Below, one piece after another: positions 12,771 to 25,434 of a stretch of DNA of 64,000 bases. Both the position numbers and the translations under genes were made by a program. This DNA comes from Hybos culiciformis. Its lineage: Eukaryota; Arthropoda; Insecta; Diptera; Hybotidae. The notes under the pieces are model-generated. The model saw only the letters and a program-made list of their open reading frames with translations, was not told where the DNA came from and did not search any database. The stretch is taken from positions 101,913,372 through 101,977,371 of the forward strand of contig OZ023274.1 in assembly GCA_964007475.1 (NCBI GenBank), written 5' to 3'. The stretch's first letter is position 1. Every line of letters starts with the position of its first letter.

Positions 12771-13882
12771 ACAAATTTATGAAAATATGTATTCAATTAT
12801 TTTTATTTTTATAATTTTAAAATTTGTTAAGCAAATTATTTTTTGAATTTTCCCAAATTCTATATTTTTATATTCCGTAAAGATATTTTTTATTACTTTT
12901 TCTTTATTACTTAGCTGGCGTCGACTAAATAGGTTTTATATTTCATTCTCTAAAGATTTAAAATTTTATACTTACTATTATTCCAAAAAGAAATTCGAAA
13001 TAAAAAAATAAAATAATTATAAGTCTCATTTCACCAATTGGTTATTATAGCAGTTTTTAAAAAAACATGCGTTATTTTTATTAAGGTTGGCAGGTAATAA
13101 TTATAAATATTTATTTTTCAACACACGGCGATGAAAAAATATTTGCGAACTACAATGAACAACATTCATTTGATTTTGTTCAGATAGCGGATAAAAATAT
13201 TTTATATATATATTTAGTAATTATTTTACTTGATCTTTCAAACTTTTGTAATTGGATCAAATTATTATTTAAAAGGTATAATATACAAATTCGCATTTTT
13301 GCTATAATTACCAGATAAATTACCTGGCTTTTCAAATCAACCAGAACTAAAATTTATTTATGTTATATAAATATATGGATCATAATTTAAGATTAAAAGC
13401 TATCAATGTGGTATTCGGAATTAAATGTGTGAGTTACTTTTGTTCTACAGTAGTGTCGGACAAAAAAATTCAAAGCGTCGTATCCAATTATCGAGGAGTG
13501 TATTTATTGCTCGATAAGTTATAACTTCAATAAAATTTGATATGAAATGTACTAGGGACCAAAGTAACCCTAAATGATGGCCTAAATCGCAATCCTCTTC
13601 ATCAAATCTAAAAAACACTTGAGTCCTAATTGGATTAATAAAAATTAAAAACACATAATTTATTTATAACTTTAAAACAAATGTCCACAGGGCACAGGAG
13701 CTAAGCTTTTATTTTCATAATTATATTAATTAAAAAATTCATCATATAGTTTATTTATTAGGACTGTTTTAGTTTCTATAAGCAATTTTAAAAAAAAGTC
13801 ATGAGGTGAGTCTCTTTTTGAGTTTGAGTTGAGTTAAAGACGAGAATAAATTTGTGAAATAAAAAGTTTAAGTTCGTGATTG

Positions 13883-13932
13883 AATAGAACTTGCTAAAAG
13901 AATTAGGAATAGAACTTGCTAAAGGAATTAGG
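13883..13932. repeat. 25-bp direct tandem duplication
   Basis: Two adjacent 25-bp units (13883-13907 and 13908-13932), starting AATAGAACTTGCTAAA, differ at one base. This is a local duplication with no evident function. Confidence 0.85.
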
Positions 13933-14269
13933 AAGTTTTTTTTCATATATTAAGTAGTTATACAATAATTTTAGTTTCATATGCACAACTAATTTTCTTC
14001 ACACTTTTTAAAACCCTGAGGAATTTAATTTAATTTTTCATATTAAATGGTCATTAGGTCATATAAAAACTTGGAAATATCTATAGGTTTTTTTTTTCCA
14101 AAGACTAATATCCAAATAAAAAGAACCTACATACCGACAACGTTTAACTTCATAATTTATGTAAATAAATTCTTAGTATTGTTTATGATGTATGTACAAA
14201 TATATGTTGGAGAATAATTTTAAGTATTAGGAGAATATTGGGTTGTTCAGAAGGTAGATTCAGTTTTGT

Positions 14270-15020
14270 TAATATTCTAAGATCGAGATCGATGGAAGTA
14301 TGCTAAATTGTTCGTTTCGTAAATTGTTCTCGACGTAAACGCAACTCAGATCAGTGATAGATAGCAAGTCATCTTGATAAAATATCAACCAGTTTTTACG
14401 CTTTAATTTTTTTTTTATAGTATATCGATCCCGAACCAATTTTTGGTCGATCAATCGGTTGGAGATGTTGCAAATAGTTACAAACGTTAACACTGCTTAT
14501 TCAATATTATTAATTCACATCATTTTGATGTGTTTCCTTTTCGTCTTAAAAACGATTCATACCTAAAAAATTAAGGTCACATTTTTTAATAACAAAAAAA
14601 TAGGTTGGATGAAAGCATATCTGTAAAAACTAATGTAATCTTAATCTTACATACCAAAGAATTTGAGGAAGATTTTAGGAATAGCCGAACATAAATAGTA
14701 ATCCAATATTACAAAATGTAGCAAATATTTGTACATACGTTTCATCTGAATGGGCAATTTCATTTACAAGGAAGACTAGATATCCTTCCTTTACTCAAGA
14801 TTTATTAGTATTTTCTCGGACTGGATTTAGCAATATTATGAATGCTTGGTTGAAGACATGCAGCCTTCCTTTTAAATTTAATATATGTTTTTGTGTAATT
14901 TCACCGTTGTCACTTGTTTGTATATTGAATGTGTTTAATCTCAATATTTTATAAGGTCGATCACGACACATTTTATAAAAAATTAGTCGATCTTAAATAT
15001 AATGAAATTGGCCACCCCTG
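14270..15020. mobile_element. Possible decayed hAT-like element, one end visible
   Basis: On the minus strand the sequence starting at 15020 reads CAGGGGTGGCCAATTT, which resembles a hAT-superfamily terminal repeat. It is followed inward by repeated GATCGAC-type motifs near 14990, 14958, 14449 and 14424, like hAT subterminal repeats. I could not find the matching other end, so the left boundary is arbitrary. No transposase is recognisable. Confidence 0.3.
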
Positions 15021-16635
15021 GTATATACTTTTACTAGTTTCAAATTCTGTAGAAAAACATATTCACCGTAAAAAAAATTAAAACCAACTTAAGGTTAAAA
15101 GCGAAATTGATTTCGAATAACCTAATATTATATCATATACTTCTACAACATATTTGTAGTTAACTTTTTACGAAAATTTTGGGTAGGTCAAATGAAATAA
15201 AATGAAACAAAAAAAAAATCCTTAGGGAGCTCCATTAAGCATTTTAAATTTTTATTTTACATAATATAGTACTATGCCTAAACATTTCTGATAGTCAGAT
15301 AATAATAATAATTTAATTATTGTGGCTTAACACATATTTTCCTATATATATAGAATAACACACATTCTACATACTGTTAACGTATAACTATATCATTATA
15401 CATACATAATAGAGTTATATGATATAATGTAAATATGTTATATACGTACATAAATGTAGAATTTTATGAGGTCGTTTATATGTTTGTATAAATAATTTTC
15501 CTTGCCAAATTGAATTTTCTACATAAAAAAAAAAACCAAAGGCGACCTACAATAACAACTAATTAAGAAAAAAAAAATAATGTTGAAGTCATCATTTTGA
15601 TAATAAAATTTTTTGAATTAAAAATTAGTATTTTAAAAGCAACAGATGAGAAAACAACTTGTAACGCTTAAAAAATTTAAAAAAAAAAAACAACATTAGA
15701 TCTGTTCGAAAAAAAAAATTAAATAAAATTAAAATTTGGGTGGGCCAAATAGATGTTGAAAAATCAAATACGGAAATAAATTAAAAAAAAAAATGCAATA
15801 AATTATAACTAAATATAGTAAGAAAGAATTTTGAGGCTTGATTTATTAATTATATTATTAGCAGAGCTAAGACCTTAGTAGTTAAGTGCTCTAAAGTTGT
15901 AATTTTATTGTAATTCATTACACTAAAATTGGAAAATAAATAAAAAAATAAATAAATAATATATTATTAGCCTGTTTTCCAAAACGAACTATGGGTTTTT
16001 ATGTCCATCCACCCGCCAATAAAATGCTTATAAACTAATCGATTCATTAAATGCCAAAACATGGGAGTTTTGGTCTATTTTAACCTCGATTAAGATTCGG
16101 GTTTCGGAGGTAGAGGCTCTTAACCAGCCAATGGTCAATTATTCTTATATAACATCTTTATAAATTTTAGATTTATGTAAATTATCCCAAAATTCGGTTC
16201 TGGATAGTTTTCAACATGAAAACTGGCCACATTATTCATTAATGAGGTACTGTTTTGTATTTTTTTTGTTCTGTATCGGTTTTGGTGTTGAAATATCTAA
16301 ACTAACTCACAACTAAATTGAAGTATTGAAATTGCAGACAGAAACTTATTTTTCTATCACTACTAACAAAATTTTTCGGACACCTGAAACAGAGGTAGTT
16401 CTGCTCAACAATTCGAAATAATAACTTTACAACGTTTATATATGTTTTGAATTAACCATGATTCCTTTCGACATGTATATTCTAGATATTTTTCATTTCT
16501 TTAAAATTTACCTATTACTTTCTTAAAATAAAATATAAAATTTTAATATTTGAAAAAAAAAATTTCATTCAACAGATCTAATATCTTAAACACATATAGT
16601 ACGACAATAAATTAAATTAATAACTAATTACTGAA

Positions 16636-19119
16636 ATGAGTGAAGAAAATTTCGAAGATGAAGTACCGGAAGGAAATACTCTATTCCAAGAGTATTGTGA
16701 AAATACAAGTATTCATGGTGTACGATATTTTGGTGAAACATATCGTCCTCGGATGGAAAGGTAAATGATATTATATATAAATGAAGTTCGAATGCAAATA
16801 CTTTATTTAAAAATGAAAAACAATCAATTTTGTTTTAAAAAGGGAATTGAGTCGCTTGTGACAGATAACTAGGCCTACTAGTTATATAGTAGTATAATGG
16901 ACCAACAGAGTTGATGTCCTCTTAGATCTTATATTTTTTATTTTTTCCCATACTTTCTTTGGTGCTATAAAAAATACTTCTTTGCAACTTAGCCCAATTA
17001 TCAAATATTTAACGAAATACTTGAAAAAAGTACTTCAAATCGATTTGATGTCGAAAAGTTATAAAAAATGCCAGAATAGTATGTACCTATCCATGATTTT
17101 ATATAATTGTTTTTTTTTTTTAAATGATTTTCAGAATTTTTTGGGCCATAATATTCATTATATCATTTTTTTTCTGTGCCAAATTAACATACAAAGTTTT
17201 TCATAATTGGCAAAATCATCCAGTTATAATAAGTTTTGAAGATAAATCGACAGCAATAGGATTTATACCATTTCCAGCAATTACACTTTGTCCAAATAAT
17301 CGTTACAATAGAAGGGATTATAATTTTTCATTTTTTGATTTAGTTGACATAGTGAGCGATTCTAATGTGTCTAACGTATTTGAAGAAAAGTATATATATA
17401 AATATTGTTATTTTAAATTTTTTTTTTTTAATACTAACTTTTAATATACAATATAATATTTTATAGTGGTGGAGTCTTTGATGCGTTATCATTAGTCTGC
17501 ATGTCACCAAAAAAATTGTTGCAATTAAAGGAAACAAAATTAAGTTACTCATCTACAGACACAATAGTTCAAAATTTAAATAAATTTTATACGAATTTTG
17601 ATGAAATTTTTCAAAAATGCTATTGGAAAGAAAAAGAAGAAAATTGTAGGCAAATATTTTCCAAAAGTTTAACAGCTTCTGGAATTTGTTATACGTTCAA
17701 CAATTTAGGATATGAACAAATTTTAAGGGAAGAAGTGTAAGTTGGATTGAAAATTTTTTATTTTTACAATTGATTTATTGTTTTGTCCAATTTGCTAACC
17801 TAATCTTTAATTTGATTAGTATATTTTATAGATATTCAGATTTATTAAAACTAACGCATAATTTTATATTTTAAGGATCCATCCTGATTATGTTTTAGAA
17901 AAAGCTGTTATTCCAGAAATTAACTGGACCCCTGAATTGAGCTATGGAAATCGAAAAGAAAACGAAACTAAATATCCTTGGAGTGTTTTATCAGCTGGTG
18001 TTGAAAACGGTTTATCAATGCATTTAATTGGTAGTGAGCGGGATATTGATATTTATTGCGGTGGTTTGGTTACTGGATTCACTGTATTTTTATGACACTT
18101 ATGTATGAGGAAAAAATATTTAATAATTTTAAATTTTCTTTTAGATGGTTTTACATTCACCAAACGAGCTACCTCAAACTTTGGGTAATTACATCCGAAT
18201 ACCATTTGATCAAGATACATTGGTTGCAATTAAACCAAATATGAAAACTACTTCTCCAGAGCTAAAATCGTATTCACCACAAAAGTATATACTTTATAAT
18301 GTGCTTACTTATTAGTGAATGTTGTTAATTTTATGTTTTTTTTGTTTTAGACGTCAATGTTATTTTAGTGATGAAAGATACTTAAGCTTTTTCAAAATAT
18401 ATACTCAAAATAATTGCGAAATAGAATGTCTAGCTAATTATACGATTAAAGCATGCAAATGTGTAAGCTTTTTTTTACCAAGTAAGTATTCATAATTAAC
18501 ACTTACTAAATACGAGTTTAAAAAAAACATTTTTGAAGTTAGGCTATTTTTTCGATTATCAACAAAAGATTAGAATAAATTGAAACAAACGAATGCGTAT
18601 ATTTAACTTCCACTCTGAAGACATAAATTGATAATTCTTTATATTTTTTTTAAGGATATTTAAATACACCGGTATGTGTTCTTGAGGATACTCCTTGCAT
18701 TCTGGAAGCTTATAAAAATATGACAATTGCTGAAGCAGAAGGTGGCGATTGTAATTGCTTAGCTGGATGTTCTACTATTAGTTACGATATGGAGGTTTCT
18801 CAAGCCGAAATTGTCAATAAGAAGAATTCCACAGGTTTAGATTTTGATTTATAGTGAGTGGTTTGTTTCATATATTCAAAGAAAATTAGTTTCATTAGTT
18901 CTTTTTTTTTTTAATAGTGGAACAGTAACATTATTTTTCAAAGAAGATCAATTTTGGACTTCAAAACGTAATGAACTATATAATGTTGTTGATATTATTG
19001 CCAATGTTGGTGGTGTCTTAGGCTTATTCATGGGAGTTTCAATAATAAGCGTTGTAGAAATTATTTATTATTTATTAATATACTTTTGTAGAAGATATTG
19101 TAAATCTAAACAAGCTTAA
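16636..19119 (+). CDS. ppk-C: pickpocket/DEG-ENaC channel subunit
   Basis: Eight exons, 16636-16760, 17135-17389, 17467-17736, 17876-18083, 18145-18284, 18351-18481, 18655-18853 and 18918-19119, give 509 aa. Start MSEENFEDEV is the first in-frame ATG. It has a short N-terminus with gating His-Gly at 27-28 (SIHGVRYF), TM1 at about 43-63, FPAITLC at 88-94, LTASGICYTFN at 195-205, the cysteine block NCEIECLANY...ACKC, and TM2 with GLFMGVSIISVVE (G-V-S at 482-484). Oddities: the usual CLPSC is CLAGC, the intracellular C-tail is only about a dozen residues, and the stop codon overlaps an AATAAA (19118-19123). A second AATAAA lies at 19367-19372. Donors at 17390 (GTATAT), 18084 (GTATTT) and 18285 (GTATAT) are weaker than consensus. 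It is the shortest member of the array and its ectodomain is the most divergent. Confidence 0.93.
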
Positions 19120-21284
19120 TAAAAAAATTTTTTTTTATATAGTTTTAAATTTTTTTCTACAATAACAAAGTGTTTTATTCAAAATAACTTAAATTTGCTT
19201 CATGAGTGTTTTTAGAGAAAGATATTATTATAATTACACTGTATTCATAAAGGACTATTACACTATCAAACTATAATTGTTTCAAAACTGAGACTTAGAG
19301 TTTAAGTATTATTTCAGAGATGACTGATGCTTGATATTATTATTTTGTTTTTATATTTATTTTCTGAATAAAAGTTAAAAAGAAAGAAGTTTATAGAATA
19401 ACTTTTTTCTTTTGTTGCGAGAATTTTCGCTTTCTTTAATGAAAGACTTACTTTAATAATGGTCAAGTTTGCAATTTGCAAAAGGCTAATTCAATTTTGA
19501 TCATGGCCATCATGGGATCTTAAACATGTTTTTATTGATCTTTATAAGGTCTTGAGCATTATAATTTGCAAATTATCAATATTATTGGATAATTTGATAT
19601 AGTACTTATTTCACATCAACTAGCTTGTTGGAATAGTTTTTTATTTTTGTCCTTGTAACTTAATTTAATTTAAAACATATTTTGGAATCAATGAAAAATT
19701 ATGTGTAAATGCTGTCATTTTCTGAGGCGTGAAATATAATATAAGTACTCACAAAAGGTACCTTTGAAGTTTTATTTTGACTGGTTGGTGTAACATGTTT
19801 CAAATGTTAAATTATAATAATTATATGAATAATTCTGCATAATAACTGCCCTTTTTCACTAAAACAAGCTAACTGTAATTAATCTTATTTAAAAAATATA
19901 TATTATATATATATATATTTACAAACATAATGTTCATTGTTCACTTATTTTTATAATCCTTCTTGACATAATATACGAATTTTAATTAAAGTTACACCAT
20001 TCAAGGCAGATGGGGTGATGTTTTTTACTATTTTGACCTGTTATAGGTACTATTATAAAGAAAAATATTTAATAGACTGGCTGAAAAAATTATTTATTTC
20101 ATATATATATTTTTATATATCAAAATTAACCTTGAATATTTGAATGTATAATACGAACTCTAATGTATAGTTTTATATTATTGTTTTCTTGAAAAATGTT
20201 TTATGACAAGAACAAGATGCATTAATTAGCTTCTGATCCATTTTATGATATTGTCTTTAGCATGTGTACATTTATTTAAGAAAAGAAGTATGTTTTGTTA
20301 ATTTTTATATCAACCATTCGTAGGTAGTGGGTTGAGGGTCAGCTGTATTGGTATATTACAACAAATCGATCCCGAGCATTATTTCCGCCTCTGGTTGACA
20401 TTCGCTCATTATCTAAGAATTAAGTGTATTGTTTTTTACAGTCATAATAGCAACAAAACAATTTTTATAACCCCAATCAAAAATTATACTAAGCTACAAT
20501 TATTATAAAAAATAATTAATAAAACATTTTTGTTTACTTTATGACATAATTCCTATATTCCCAATAAGCCAAAATTCTATACATTGATAATACATTTATT
20601 TTGTTCAATGGACGTAGGTAAAAAATCTTAAAATTTTTAAAATAATATTCTGTTTTACTATATTTACTAGAAATAATATTTTTCCTTTATAAAAGCGAGT
20701 TTTTGGTAAGTAAAAGGAGTTACTAATGTTACTTTTTTGTTCAATTAATTATATTAATTTTTGCCTTATTATAGTATCGATTTTGTTTAAATATTATTCG
20801 CCAATATTCTGTATTAGTCTATTCCGTATCGATCCGATAGAATATTGATTATTTTAAAATATTCGATAATTTTGATTTCACATAACTATGTTTTTCAAAC
20901 TATTCCAGCAAAGAAAAATATATAATACTGTAAAATCGGTCGTTAAGCAAGATTGGGTACAACATATTACAATTTCAATAGATACAAAAATATTTTTACA
21001 ATTCAAAAGGATAGTCCAAAAGGATGTATGATTTTTTTTTCTTGTTATACCTACATTACATATTAAAAAAAAAAAATATGAAGTTTAATTTAAAGCTAAT
21101 TTTTGCAATAAACACTCCCTAATGACTGTATGGTGTAGAAACCAAAAAACATAAAAAGACATATATTTTTTATTATTATTATTATTAATTTCTTGAATCA
21201 TAGAAAGAATAATTTGTACTTAAAGGGTGCTTAGTTACTATTTTATTAATTTTTTATTCAGTGAAGAATTACTATTTATACAAT
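19120..21284. other. Intergenic between ppk-C and ppk-D
   Basis: A+T-rich spacer with a poly(A) signal for ppk-C at 19367-19372 and a short TTA microsatellite at 21170-21187. I see no gene, element ends or structured repeat. Confidence 0.55.
21170..21187. repeat. (TTA)n microsatellite
   Basis: Six TTA units in a row, about 100 bp upstream of the ppk-D start codon. Confidence 0.9.
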
Positions 21285-24200
21285 ATGGACTTGTCTGGGG
21301 AAAAGTGAGTAAACCAAAAAGAAATTCTATATAGTAAAATAATTTTTATTTCGAATTAGTAAAATAAAATTGAAAAATAATTTTTATCCAATGATACTCA
21401 TATTTCGAAAGCTTTTTATTGCAACTTTTCGGAATCAATAAACTATTTTTATTTGAGAGGAAAGAAATAAACATATGGCTAATTCATGAATCTAGCTCTG
21501 AAATTACTTCGTAGCATTATCCCGTAAAATTTATGAACTTTAACTCACATAATCTAGTTTCCGAACACAAGTATCTTCAAGGTACTTAATGAAAATTAAT
21601 TAAGATGCTGATTTATATACAGCATCAATTTAATATTAAACCTAAAATGATGATAAATGGTATTGTCATTAATTAAAGGTATACAACGAAGCAAGTGATT
21701 GTGCCCTTAATATATAATGTATTAGAAAGTTGTACATTTGATTTAATTTTCAAATTACAGTGAAATAAGAAGATCATCTGAGTCTACCCAAGCTGATAAT
21801 GTTTCCCAAATATCGGCAGATTCGGAACCATTGCCTGAATTTATTGATGTTATTAAGGAGGGTCATATATGGGAAGCAGGTGCTGCCATGTTTGCAGAAT
21901 ATTGTGATTTTAGTACAGTTCATGGCGTTCGTTATTTAGGTGAAAGAAAAAGATCATGGAAAGAGAAGTAAGTCTGTTTGTATGTAGGCAGCAGACTTTT
22001 ATTTATAAATTAATTATTTGTTTTTGCAGAATTTTTTGGATTATAGTCTTTTTAATATCAATTTATATGTGTTTTCGTTTGATCAGCGAATTGTGGACTA
22101 AATGGATCACTATGCCAGTTATAATAAGTTTTTCAGATAAATCGACTCAAATTTGTAATATCCCATTTCCGACATTCACAGTTTGTCCAGACATCAAGTC
22201 AAATGCAACTTTATTTCGGTTTGCAGAATTTGAGGATGTAGCCAGAGATAACAATACTCATACCGATGAATGGACAGAACAAGAGTAAGTTTATAATAAT
22301 TTTTTCTTCGTTCTGGTTAAAACTGACTAATTGTATATTTGGCTGAAGTGAGTTGAATTTGCCATCATGTAAAAGAATACTATTTTTTTGTGACATTGTC
22401 CGTAGAGAAGGACTTTTAAAAAGTATAAAATTTTTTCAATAGTTATTTTAAAAACTTCAATACGTTAATTTTTTTATTTATACAAAAATCATTTTCTATG
22501 TATTTGATTATTCCAGTCCCAAGAGATAAATATGTTAATTATTTTATATATAAAATAGAAACTAGGCGAGTATTTAAGCATAATTCCTTTTGAAAACTTT
22601 TTTTTTTTTTTTTGGCGCATAAGGGATTAAAGCTGATTTTATTGAATTAACTAAATGCAAATTTAAATTTTTTATTTGTTTCTAGATTTTAAAAGTTTAT
22701 TTTTAATTGATTTTTGATTTGGTTTGATTTTTTTTTTGGGTAATTTCAGAAAAAGATTCATGGACATAAGTTTACAAGTTTGTGATTATACAAAAACTAA
22801 TGATTTCAAATTTACTAAGAGCAAATATTACGGAAATTTCGTGAGAGATTTAATGGAATTAGCGCCTAATGTTGAAACAATATTCAATAATGTAACTTTC
22901 AATGATAGAGAAGAAAGTTGGGATATTTATTTGGATCCAGTTGTTACAGAAATGGGTCTTTGCTATAGCTTTAATATGATGCCTTTGGATATAATATATA
23001 AGGCAGATTCGTAAGTATTGATTTTTATATACGGGTAGAGTCAAACGTGGAAAATATTCATCATATTTCTTTTGTGACAAATTATTCTATATTTTTGTAA
23101 ATGGAAACTGTATAGTGATTTAAATTACATATTATTAACATACATAATTATAATTTTTTAGGGTGGCTAAAGATATTTTGCTGCCTCTTAAGAAAAAGCA
23201 AACAACAAAGTGGACATTACAAAAAGAATTTGAAGAAAATATAAAAAAAACGGCCAACACATTTCCACATCGATCATTTAATTCGTTTATAAGCAGTGGA
23301 TTCATTGCAGGTATCATGGGAAAAATCTCTGATATCGATCCAGTTTGCAGTGAGGGTGATGAAGGCTTCAAAGTAAGTAATTTTTTTAACAAAACATTTT
23401 TGTTTTGACTGTATATGAAAGTGCTAAAAGATTGACTGGTAATATCTACGAACAGCACATACTGACACGTTTCTGAAATAACGAAGTCAAGCATAAAGAT
23501 AAAATGGTGCTTGTTGTAAATATGCAAAAAAGTACCACATATCAAAGTCCGCACGTAAATGTATCTATGAAGCACTACCTTATCTCTTCTGCTTCAACCT
23601 ATAACCTATAACTTATATTCCCATTAAGGAACAATATGTCAATAGGAGGAAGTATCAGTTTGTTTTTACAGCCTTAAAATTTGTAGAATTATATAAATAG
23701 CTTTAAAATTTAAAAGAACAAAATTATTTATTAGTTCGCAGTTTCCACTCCAGGCGATATTCCTCAATTATCAAAACAATTTTTCAGCATCCCATTCAAT
23801 TATGAAGTGCTTATTGATATTACACCTGAATTGGTAACAACATCAAGTTCAGCGGCAGATTTCGCTCCTGAATTGTAAGGGCTATGTTGTTTAAATTTAT
23901 ATTTTATTACTTTCAATTTTTTTGTTCAAAGGAAATACTAAAATAAATTATTCTTTTCTTCTTTTAAGCCGAAGTTGTTACTATGAGCATGAGAAGTATT
24001 TAAGGTTTTTTACTTTTTATAGTCAACAAAACTGCGAATTGGAATGCCTGGCTAATTATACGGCGCAAAAATGTAGTTGTGTACGATTTAATATGCCAAG
24101 TATTACATTTTAACATTTTTTTTTTTTTTTTAAATACATATTTATATGATTATAATTTTTGTTTAGGAGCACCTTATACTAAAATTTGTGGTGCAGCAAA

Positions 24201-24999
24201 CATCGAATGTTATTTGAATGCTAAGCGAGAACTTAGAGAAAATGAAGCGAGAAGAGTTTTGGAAAACTCAGCGGATATAAGTATTCCGAAATGTGACTGT
24301 CTTCCTTCCTGCACAAGCTTAACTTATGGTGTTAGTGTATCTCAAGCACCTTTGGATCCAAAAGAATCTGAAGAGAAAGGGTAAGATTATGATTTAGTTA
24401 GAACAAATATTTAAATATATTTTAATAAGTTCAATTGGTGGATTACGGATTTCTCAATATATAAATTTGCTTCGCTCAGTCACATTCACATTCCCACATT
24501 TGTGTATTGTGTATGCCCATTAATGTTCGAATATTTGTTTTGAGTATAGACAGGCGATTTCCGAATAATTTACAACTAAAGTTTTTCACTTGTTGACATA
24601 AATTAATTTTGAATTATCTAATTAAATTTTAGACTTGTATCTGCAGTAGCTTTATTTAACTTTCTGTTTTCTATGCTTACTTTCAGTTATAAGATGACAA
24701 ATTTTTATGTTTATTTCAAAGAAAACCGATTCTGGAGCTTGGAGCGATCCAAATTATATGATGTCATTGAATTTACTGCAGATGCTGGAGGCTTACTTGG
24801 TTTATTCATGGGAATATCTTTATTAAGTTTCGTTGAATTCTTTTATTTCTTCAGTGTTCGTTTGTGTGGGAACATTCATTTGCGATATTGTTCTAATATT
24901 CGAAATCGTGTAATAAAATTACAACGTAGATTGAGTAGTCGAAAGGAGAAAAAGGATGATAAGACAGCCGAAGCAGCTGAAGTGGAAGATTTCATATAG
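21285..24999 (+). CDS. ppk-D: pickpocket/DEG-ENaC channel subunit
   Basis: Nine exons, 21285-21304, 21761-21967, 22030-22284, 22750-23010, 23162-23372, 23735-23874, 23969-24099, 24167-24380 and 24687-24999, give 583 aa. The start lies on a 20-nt coding exon (MDLSGE plus two bases) spliced to NEIRRSSESTQADN. Features in order: acidic N-terminus with LPEFIDVIKEG, gating His-Gly at 61-62 (FSTVHGVRYLGERKR), TM1 at about 77-97, FPTFTVC at 122-128, VTEMGLCYSFN, NCELECLANY...KCSC, CLPSCTSLTYGVSVSQ, and TM2 with GLFMGISLLSFVE. The filter triplet is G-I-S (522-524), where the other genes have G-V-S. The tail is lysine-rich and then acidic. Two AATAAA signals lie at 25036-25041 and 25055-25060. ppk-E is its closest paralogue. 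Confidence 0.94.
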
Positions 25000-25434
25000 A
25001 TTTGTAAACAAAAATGTTTGTGTAACTTTTTGTTAAATAAAATTTCAGAAGTGTAATAAAGTTTATCAAATTAATTGCATTTGATTTCAATAATTATGGA
25101 AAATCTTCTGTTTGCATTAATAACTTTAAATTTCCCAGGCAATTTTAAAACATGTGATAAAATATGGGAAAAAATTGAAGTCTTTTTAATGAGATTATAG
25201 TTCAACTTTAAATTTAAATAATATATTTTTTCCTATAATATACTTAATATTGAATTAGGATGACAATCCTATTTTTTATGAAAAGTATAATGAATTTTTA
25301 GTTCCAAAATACGAAATTAAAGTAAGTCCCTAATGGGATTTGAACTCTTAAGTCCGAAATAAATATTTTTTTTTTCAAATATTAAGTCATCATTTTCTGT
25401 TCAGTGGTAAGTGTTGAATTGGATAGTTATCATC
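25000..25434. other. Short spacer between ppk-D and ppk-E
   Basis: Only 435 bp separate the ppk-D stop from the ppk-E start codon. The spacer carries the ppk-D poly(A) signals (25036-25041 and 25055-25060), so any promoter and 5' UTR for ppk-E must fit in the remaining roughly 370 bp or lie within ppk-D. Confidence 0.75.

Larger units (their letters stand above)
12771..16635. other. Intergenic between ppk-B and ppk-C
   Basis: A+T-rich spacer. It holds the likely ppk-B poly(A) signal (12999-13004), a 25-bp tandem duplication (13883-13932) and a GATCGA-rich segment ending in a hAT-like terminus at 15020. The minus-strand open frames at 13445-13654 and 14269-14493 have no recognised domain. I see no gene. 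The ppk-C promoter should lie just before 16636 but shows no distinctive motif. Confidence 0.5.

Noticed and set aside
14221..14260. TTGGGTTGTTCAGAAGGTAG, similar to a mariner terminus
   Set aside because: No inverted partner or transposase fragment was found downstream, so the similarity may be chance.
23135..23575. 146-codon minus-strand open frame inside ppk-D
   Set aside because: It runs antisense through a ppk-D exon and the following intron, and shows no domain.
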